A stretch of DNA of 64,000 nucleotides from assembly GCA_964569025.1 (NCBI GenBank), contig CAZMSQ010000003.1:1-64000 (forward strand), in the 5' to 3' direction. A model generated the notes under the pieces. It made no database searches, was not told the origin of the DNA, and was given only the letters and a program-made list of their open reading frames with translations. Shown piece by piece: positions 58,557 to 64,000 of the stretch (its first letter is position 1; every line of letters begins with the position of its first letter). A program made the position numbers and the translations under genes. The stretch comes from CAZMSQ01 sp964569025 (GTDB lineage: Bacteria; Bacteroidota; Bacteroidia; Chitinophagales; Saprospiraceae).

Positions 58557-59938
58557 CGGACAATTTGTCTGACAACAATGCCACGATTGGTTGCAATGCG
58601 GAGCAAATATACCCCAGACGGAAGATGACTTATTGACAACACAGGTTGGCGGTTATTGACCGATTTGGCAACATACAGCTGGTTGCCGACTGCTGACAAC
58701 AATTCAATGCTTTCAATCTGTACATCGCCTGGGATAATCCGTACAACGTCTGTGGCAGGGTTTGGAAAAACCTGCAGAGAGATATCCGGATTCGAAGAAG
58801 ACACTCCAGTAACCGTCCCCATAAAGAACGTCACTGTTGCGGGAAATTTAGTGACATTTGTAAACACAGGGTTCCCCTGATCATCGAATGCTTTGACCCC
58901 GCGGAGGGGAAATTCGAGATCAAGCTCATCCTTGATGGTTCTAGCCTCAATGATGTCACTGACAATGATAAACCTCGCCTGACCAACCTTTCCTCCTCCG
59001 GAGGCACCACCGCCGCTTGTGCGGGTCACTGCAAAATCAATCTGACTCACCCCGGGCTGATCCTTCCAACCCACCAGAACCTGATCCCACATCGCTCCGG
59101 TAAACGAGGTATTGTCATACTCAATTGAGGGACTGTAGTCCTCGAAAAGACCCTCTTCGTAATCTATGTAACAACTCAGACCGTGCAAATTGGTGAATCC
59201 GTCGGCTTCGGTACCGAGGTACACATCGGCGATCAGATGTATGGTATCCTGACCGGCATAATCCTGCAGAAAAATACTGTCTTTCTGAAATTTCAGAAAA
59301 ACCTCAGGTCCTTCATTGTCAGCAATTTGCAATTGCTTTGGCAATGACTGGTTGTTAAAGAAAACCCCTTCAATATCTGCAGATTCTATCCAACCATTCC
59401 CATCGCAATCAAGATGTTTGAGGTCAACATCTGCATTCGAGAGCACCCCCCAATCTGGGGCCGGCTGACCAATCCACTCAAGGCTTGCATTTGGCCGTGG
59501 GACACCCTTCACTCCGAGTCCAAGACCGATATGAAGCATATCGTACAAATTGGCCTTTCCATCCCCATTCGCATCACCGGGGTATACACAATCCGTGTAG
59601 TTACACATCAGATTGTCCGGTCCTGTAAAAAACTCAATACAGTGTTCGTCTACAGATCCAGCTGCATCCCAAATGGTCAGACAGACCTGATAAAAATCCA
59701 TCTCAGCAAATGTGTGCGTCACACTATCTGCCGTGCCTGTGAGATAATTCCCGTCTCCAAACGTCCAGGTCGCACCTGCTATATCCCCCTGAGAAAGATT
59801 GTAAAAACGAACCGTAGAGGACTGCTGATCGATAATTGAATATTCAAAAAACGCATCCAATGACTGCCCCCAAACCGAAAGGGCCGAAAGGAAGGATAGG
59901 TATACAACAACTGCTATTTTATAAATCTTGAGACGCAT
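58550..59938 (-). CDS. T9SS-secreted protein with PKD and dockerin-like calcium domains
   Basis: 462 aa. Signal peptide (IYKIAVVVYLSFLSALSVWGQ), a PKD-type domain (about 25-105; IAGATWTFGDGNYLTGTADS and VTHTFAEMDFYQVCL), a dockerin-like pair of calcium sites (CVYPGDANGDGKANLYDMLH and LDCDGNGWIESADIEGVF), a cohesin-like beta domain (about 220-360) and a type A T9SS sorting domain with VFPNPATDVVRIIPGD and HLPSGVYLLRIATNRGIVVR. Start at Met8 of the longer frame is chosen. Probably a surface or released protein; partners unknown. Confidence 0.87.
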   Translation of the reverse strand: MRLKIYKIAVVVYLSFLSALSVWGQSLDAFFEYSIIDQQSSTVRFYNLSQGDIAGATWTFGDGNYLTGTADSVTHTFAEMDFYQVCLTIWDAAGSVDEHCIEFFTGPDNLMCNYTDCVYPGDANGDGKANLYDMLHIGLGLGVKGVPRPNASLEWIGQPAPDWGVLSNADVDLKHLDCDGNGWIESADIEGVFFNNQSLPKQLQIADNEGPEVFLKFQKDSIFLQDYAGQDTIHLIADVYLGTEADGFTNLHGLSCYIDYEEGLFEDYSPSIEYDNTSFTGAMWDQVLVGWKDQPGVSQIDFAVTRTSGGGASGGGKVGQARFIIVSDIIEARTIKDELDLEFPLRGVKAFDDQGNPVFTNVTKFPATVTFFMGTVTGVSSSNPDISLQVFPNPATDVVRIIPGDVQIESIELLSAVGNQLYVAKSVNNRQPVLSISHLPSGVYLLRIATNRGIVVRQIVRQ

Positions 59939-60155
59939 CTGATGAATGGAATAATTCAAGCCTATTTGACCAATGATACAAAAGAACGGAAAGACTTTGA
60001 CATTGTTGAGGACAAAATTGAGTGAAAGTTTTTCATTATTTTTTAATCATATTCACACAATGCGCTGAAAAAAATGAGTTTATCGTCATTTTTTTACAAA
60101 ATTTATGTGTATTTTTCTGACTGGACGTTTACTATTTACTCCTTCAATCAATCTG

Positions 60156-61595
60156 ATGTTTAGCGACAAACTGGTCAGGCTGGTAGCCGAGATTCCCTTT
60201 TCTGAATGGAAACGCATCAGGGACTACCTTTCGTCTCCATTCTTCAATACCAACGGAGACTATTTGGCTCTCTTCAAAGTCATTACCTCATTCATTGACC
60301 GGGACGTGGGGGAAGCATCGGAACCTGTATTGCCTCCGAAGGAAAAAATCTGGCGAAAATTATTCGGCTCCAGCCGTTTTGACGACGAAAAACTCAGGCG
60401 AATCAGCTCCGGACTGACGCAGCACATCATGCATTTTCTGGCTCTGCGCGAATTCGAGCGGAACCCCTTTGCCGAGGCTGTGTATACCGCCTATGCCGTC
60501 AATCATCCGCACCTCCGAAAGCACTTCCGGGGTGTAGTCAGGCAAGCAGATAAGCTTTTCGAAAAAGAAGATTTACGCAATGCCAATTACCACCTGCACC
60601 GGTTTTTATTGGAAAGCCAAAATCACCGGCACCTTGAAATGCGCCAAGACAAGGAAAACGACCTCTCTCACCTCGTCAATGCCGACTTCCACCTGGACTG
60701 TTACTACATCAGCAGGAAACTGCAGCATCTGTGTGATGTGCTGGGGTACAGCAGTTCGCTTGACAAGTCAATAGAACTCCCTCAAATTCCAGGGTTGCTC
60801 GAATACTTGCCTGGAAGTCACTACATGAAAGAACCATCTGTACAGGCCTATTTTTTGACTGCTCAAATGCTGAGGCAGCCTGATGAAACATCATACTATC
60901 AAGCAGTCAGAGACTACCTCAATGCCCATCTGCATGAGTTTAGCGAGGAAGAGCAAAATGCCTTTTATACGCACCTTATCAATTATTGCATTGATGCCAG
61001 AATAAATAAAGGATTTACAGGCTTTTTCGAAGAGTTATTCAGTCTCTACCAAACAACAATCCGAGAAGGGGTTTTGATAGAAAAGGGAATGATGCCCATC
61101 AACCATTTCAAAAATATAATCACTGTCGGATTAAAGGTGAGAGCGTTTGAGTGGGTAGAGTGGTTTATTGAAACATACACACCACTGCTCCCTGAGGCTG
61201 AGCGTGATGATGCCCTTTCATTTAACCTCGCCAAAGTTGCCTTTGAACAAAAGGACTACCAACGTGTCATCACCCTCTTGCAGGAGGTGGAATATCGGAA
61301 TCTGGTCTATGCTCTGGGTGGCAAGCTTATTTTGCTTCGCACCTATTTTGAAATGGGTGAATATCTCCCCCTCGACTCTCTTGTGGACAGCTTTCGGAAT
61401 TATCTGCGCCGCAATACCATGATTTCCAACGATCTTAAGCGGCAATATCTCAACTTGCTTCGATTTATCAAACGTCTCACGACCGTCACCCCTGGAGATG
61501 CAAAAGCCCTTGGCCGGTTGGAAAAACAGATCAGAGAATGCCGAAACCTTGTGGCCCGTCAGTGGCTTTTGTCAAAGGCCGCCGAGCTGCAGTAG
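60156..61595 (+). CDS. Hypothetical helical-repeat protein, 479 aa
   Basis: Soluble, no signal peptide. Starts MFSDKLVRLVAEIPFSEWKR. The sequence is almost entirely amphipathic helix; segments such as FNLAKVAFEQKDYQRVITLL, GKLILLRTYFEMGEYLPLDS and RAFEWVEWFIETYTPLLPEA look like degenerate TPR units in the C-terminal half. Possible scaffold protein. I recognise no catalytic motif or named family. It lies between a T9SS cargo gene and lpdA, behind a 217-base, very AT-rich divergent spacer in which I see no other gene. Confidence 0.7.
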   Translation: MFSDKLVRLVAEIPFSEWKRIRDYLSSPFFNTNGDYLALFKVITSFIDRDVGEASEPVLPPKEKIWRKLFGSSRFDDEKLRRISSGLTQHIMHFLALREFERNPFAEAVYTAYAVNHPHLRKHFRGVVRQADKLFEKEDLRNANYHLHRFLLESQNHRHLEMRQDKENDLSHLVNADFHLDCYYISRKLQHLCDVLGYSSSLDKSIELPQIPGLLEYLPGSHYMKEPSVQAYFLTAQMLRQPDETSYYQAVRDYLNAHLHEFSEEEQNAFYTHLINYCIDARINKGFTGFFEELFSLYQTTIREGVLIEKGMMPINHFKNIITVGLKVRAFEWVEWFIETYTPLLPEAERDDALSFNLAKVAFEQKDYQRVITLLQEVEYRNLVYALGGKLILLRTYFEMGEYLPLDSLVDSFRNYLRRNTMISNDLKRQYLNLLRFIKRLTTVTPGDAKALGRLEKQIRECRNLVARQWLLSKAAELQ

Positions 61596-61613
61596 ACAAC
61601 TGAATATCGGGTG

Positions 61614-63015
61614 TCAGATATGAATGGCTCTGTTCCCTGTCGCTGCAAGTGCTGCTTCTTTCATGGCCTCTGTGTAAGTCGGGTGCGCGTGGCTCATTCT
61701 TGCAGCATCTTCTGCCGATGCTCTGAATTCCATGAGCGCCACCGCTTCTGCAATCATGTCTGCGGCCCTCGCGCCGACCATGTGTACGCCCAGAATTTCA
61801 TCTGTCTGTTCATCGGCAAGCACCTTAACCAGCCCTTCCACATCCATGCTCGCGCGAGCTCGGCCTAGCGCCTTGTATGGAAATTTTCCAACCTTGAAGG
61901 CAATACCAGCCTTCTTGAGCTGCTCTTCAGTCCGGCCGACAGAAGCCACCTCTGGCCATGTGTAGACGACTCCGGGGATTAATTCATAGTGAATATGAGG
62001 CCGTTGCCCTGCAATAACCTCAGCAACAAACACCCCTTCCTCTTCTGCTTTGTGAGCCAGCATAGCACCCCTGACGACATCACCAATAGCGTAGACTCCA
62101 CTCACAGCTGTCTGAAGATCCGGTCCCACCTCAATGCGGCCTCTCTCATCAGTCTTTAATCCTATAGCCTCCAGATTCAGACCATCCGTGTACGGCACCC
62201 TGCCGATTGCCACAAGGCAATAGTCTGCCTGAAACGTCTTTTCCTCTCCGGTCTTTTGCTGTAACCGTCGCTGTGCGGGAAGTCCCCTTTACTCCTGTCA
62301 CTTCGTGGCTCAGTAAAAATTGAACGCCCAGCTGCTTTTTCATAGACCGCACCAATTCTCGTGCACAGTCCTTGTCCATGCCTGGCAGAGCCCGGTCTAG
62401 ATATTCAATGACCGTCACCTCCGTACCAAGTCTCCCAAAAACAGAGCCAAGCTCCAATCCAATAACTCCTGCACCGATGAGCACCATTCTGCCCGGGACT
62501 TTCTTGATTTCAAGTGCCTCGGTCGAAGTAATTACCCTCTTCCCGTCATAATTGAACAGTGCGGGGGTATTGGGCCGCGATCCTGTGGCAATAATGATAT
62601 TTTCTGATTCATACTCCTGAACCTCACCGGTATTGGCTGTCACCATGACCCGCTTTCCTCCGGCAAACGAACCGACTCCCTTCAATACCTCTATCTTATT
62701 CTTCCGCATTAGAAACTCAATCCCTTTGACATTCTCACTCACCACTTCAGCCTTCCTCTTAATCATCTGCGGCATATTTACCCCGAGTTTTTCCAGGATA
62801 ATTCCATGGGTCTCAAACCGATGCAATGCGTTGTGGTAATGTTCTGAAGAGTCCAAAAGCGCCTTTGACGGAATGCAGCCGACATTCAGGCAGGTTCCGC
62901 CAAGCGTGTCATCTTTTTCAATAATGGCAGTCCGAAATCCCAATTGTGCCGCACGAATCGCAGCGACATACCCTCCGGGGCCTGAACCTATTATGATGAC
63001 ATCAAATTTTGACAT
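61614..63015 (-). pseudogene. lpdA: Dihydrolipoyl dehydrogenase, interrupted by a one-base frameshift
   Basis: Together the two frames give a complete E3 subunit of about 466 aa: FAD motif DVIIIGSGPGGYVAAIRAAQ, redox disulfide Cys42/Cys47 in GGTCLNVGCIPSKALL, NAD motif VLIGAGVIGLELGSVFGRLG, then VAIGRVPYTDGLNLEAIGL and the catalytic His in MSHAHPTYTEAMKEA. The reading frame breaks near 62254-62257, where the minus strand has GCAAAAGACCGG; removing one A gives continuous TAKTGEEKTFQADYCLVAIG. So the gene is either a genuine frameshift, a sequencing error in a short A-run, or (less likely) recoded. Enzyme of pyruvate and 2-oxoglutarate dehydrogenase complexes. Confidence 0.9.
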
Positions 63016-63115
63016 ATTTAATTTATTTTATATTTTTTGAGAATGTGCAAGCAAGTCAAAACGGTTGCAATAGAATATCTGTTCAATTCTGCTGCCAACC
63101 TGCATCCTACTGAGC

Positions 63116-64000
63116 CTATTCCTTCTCTGCCGGGGGTTTTTGACTACCCCCTTCCGGTCGTCTGCCACGACCTTTCCCGGTCCGATTCCCCCCCGAACGC
63201 TGGTTGTCTTTCTCTCCCGGCTGATTTGGACCTTGACCCCCACTCTGGCTTTGAGGGGTTCCCTGACCGGTTTTCGGGCTTGGAGCATCCTGCTGACGAC
63301 GAGAATCACCCGGTTTCCCGTCACCACCTGGCCCCTTCGTTCGCTTCTTATTCCTACGTTTTTTCTTTTTACGTTTTTCTGCCGGAAGGTCAATCACATC
63401 ATGAACGCTTTCGAAATCGACTTCTTCCTGCACAGGCTCTGCAGTCACATCAAAGGCCATGAGATCCGGAGGTTTCACGCCTTTTTTATTCATTTCCAGG
63501 ATTTCGTGCACTTTATCTTTCTCGAGGGTAATGGTCTTACCACGATCATAGGCTCCTGACTTGTAAAAATAGTACATCACACCCTTGAAAATATCGACCT
63601 TAATCAAGGATGCTTTTCCGTGCTCTGTTTCAATCACGTCAGCCTTTTTGGGAAATTTTTCGAGCGCGTCCATGTAGGTATCAAGCTCATAATTCAGGCA
63701 ACACTTAAGACGGCCGCATTGACCGGACAACTTGGCCTGATTGATGGCAAGATTCTGGTATCTGGCAGCTGAAGTAGACACTGACTTGAAGTCAGTCAGC
63801 CAGGTAGAGCAACACAGTTCCCGGCCACATGAACCCAACCCGCCAATGCGGGCAGACTCTTGCCTTGCGCCAATCTGGCGCATTTCTATTTTCACCCGAA
63901 ACTCTTTGGCAAAATGCCTGATAAGCTCCCGGAAATCAACCCTGCCATCAGCTGTGTAGTAAAAAGTCGCCTTTCTCAGGTCTCCTTGATACTCGACATC
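63116..64000 (-). CDS. PSP1/RicT-like stage 0 sporulation-type protein, 5' end outside window
   Basis: The frame is open to the right edge (DVEYQGDLRKATFYYTADGR at its start), so the N-terminus is missing. The PSP1 C-terminal domain shows the conserved Cys-rich stretches IGGLGSCGRELCCSTWL and GQCGRLKCCLNYE, with KFPKKADVIETEHGKASLIK following. RicT (YaaT) in Bacillus binds iron-sulfur clusters with RicA and RicF and matures RNase Y. After residue ~180 of the part visible, an unusual Lys/Arg-rich tract (KRKKKKRRNKKRTKG) leads into a Gly/Gln/Pro-rich disordered tail ending AEKE. Role here is inferred. Confidence 0.88.
   Translation of the reverse strand, partial: DVEYQGDLRKATFYYTADGRVDFRELIRHFAKEFRVKIEMRQIGARQESARIGGLGSCGRELCCSTWLTDFKSVSTSAARYQNLAINQAKLSGQCGRLKCCLNYELDTYMDALEKFPKKADVIETEHGKASLIKVDIFKGVMYYFYKSGAYDRGKTITLEKDKVHEILEMNKKGVKPPDLMAFDVTAEPVQEEVDFESVHDVIDLPAEKRKKKKRRNKKRTKGPGGDGKPGDSRRQQDAPSPKTGQGTPQSQSGGQGPNQPGEKDNQRSGGNRTGKGRGRRPEGGSQKPPAEKE

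Noticed and set aside
61614..62213. Two separate dehydrogenase-like genes at 61.6-63.0 kb
   Set aside because: The two frames are successive parts of one dihydrolipoyl dehydrogenase joined by a single-base shift, with no duplicated domain.

Overview
The window comes from the chromosome of a member of the Bacteroidota, probably from the Saprospiria (Lewinella/Saprospira-like) side. This is inferred from four things: the regulator PorX, three exported proteins with type IX secretion (T9SS) sorting domains of both types, a gliding-motility-associated C-terminal domain behind SprB-like repeats, and promoters of the Bacteroidota form TTTG-N18/21-TAnnTTTG. Genus and species cannot be told from the window.

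Left flank (1-6.5 kb): a small hypothetical protein, an MFS transporter and an HD-domain phosphohydrolase read leftward. porX (response regulator plus PglZ domain) reads rightward and diverges from the HD gene. tatC, a small membrane protein and yjbQ follow.

Ribosomal block (6.5-26 kb, all on the minus strand): one continuous str-S10-spc-alpha superoperon. Transcription order is rpsL-rpsG-fusA-rpsJ-rplC-rplD-rplW-rplB-rpsS-rplV-rpsC-rplP-rpmC-rpsQ-rplN-rplX-rplE-rpsN-rpsH-rplF-rplR-rpsE-rpmD-rplO-secY-map-infA-rpmJ-rpsM-rpsK-rpsD-rpoA-rplQ. It has a strong promoter before rpsL, a second before infA, conspicuous hairpins between secY and map and between rpsD and rpoA, and an intrinsic terminator after rplQ. 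tuf and adk are not in the cluster.

Middle (26-44 kb): housekeeping and metabolic genes (GNAT acetyltransferase, FAD amine oxidase-like protein, DUF1028 T9SS cargo, RlmB-type rRNA methylase, amidohydrolase). Two unusual minus-strand operons follow. One joins beta-phosphoglucomutase and a GH65 disaccharide phosphorylase to two carotenoid enzymes (CruF-like, CrtZ) and a membrane-anchored unknown. The other holds a LolA-like periplasmic protein, two FtsX/MacB-type permeases, an ABC ATPase and an outer-membrane beta-barrel, and looks like an envelope lipid or lipoprotein export route. Glycyl-tRNA synthetase and an SbtA-type bicarbonate transporter close this part.

Right part (44-64 kb): a perfect 20-bp inverted repeat, a thiolase, an initiator tRNA, an ion channel, a tail-specific protease, a DUF4442 protein, sucC, a lipoprotein, xseAB, lptC behind a large SprB-repeat T9SS protein, pssA-purS-rsmI, a PKD/dockerin T9SS protein, a lineage-specific helical protein, a dihydrolipoyl dehydrogenase gene interrupted by a one-base frameshift, and a PSP1/RicT-like gene cut by the window edge. 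No gene-free gap exceeds about 300 bases.
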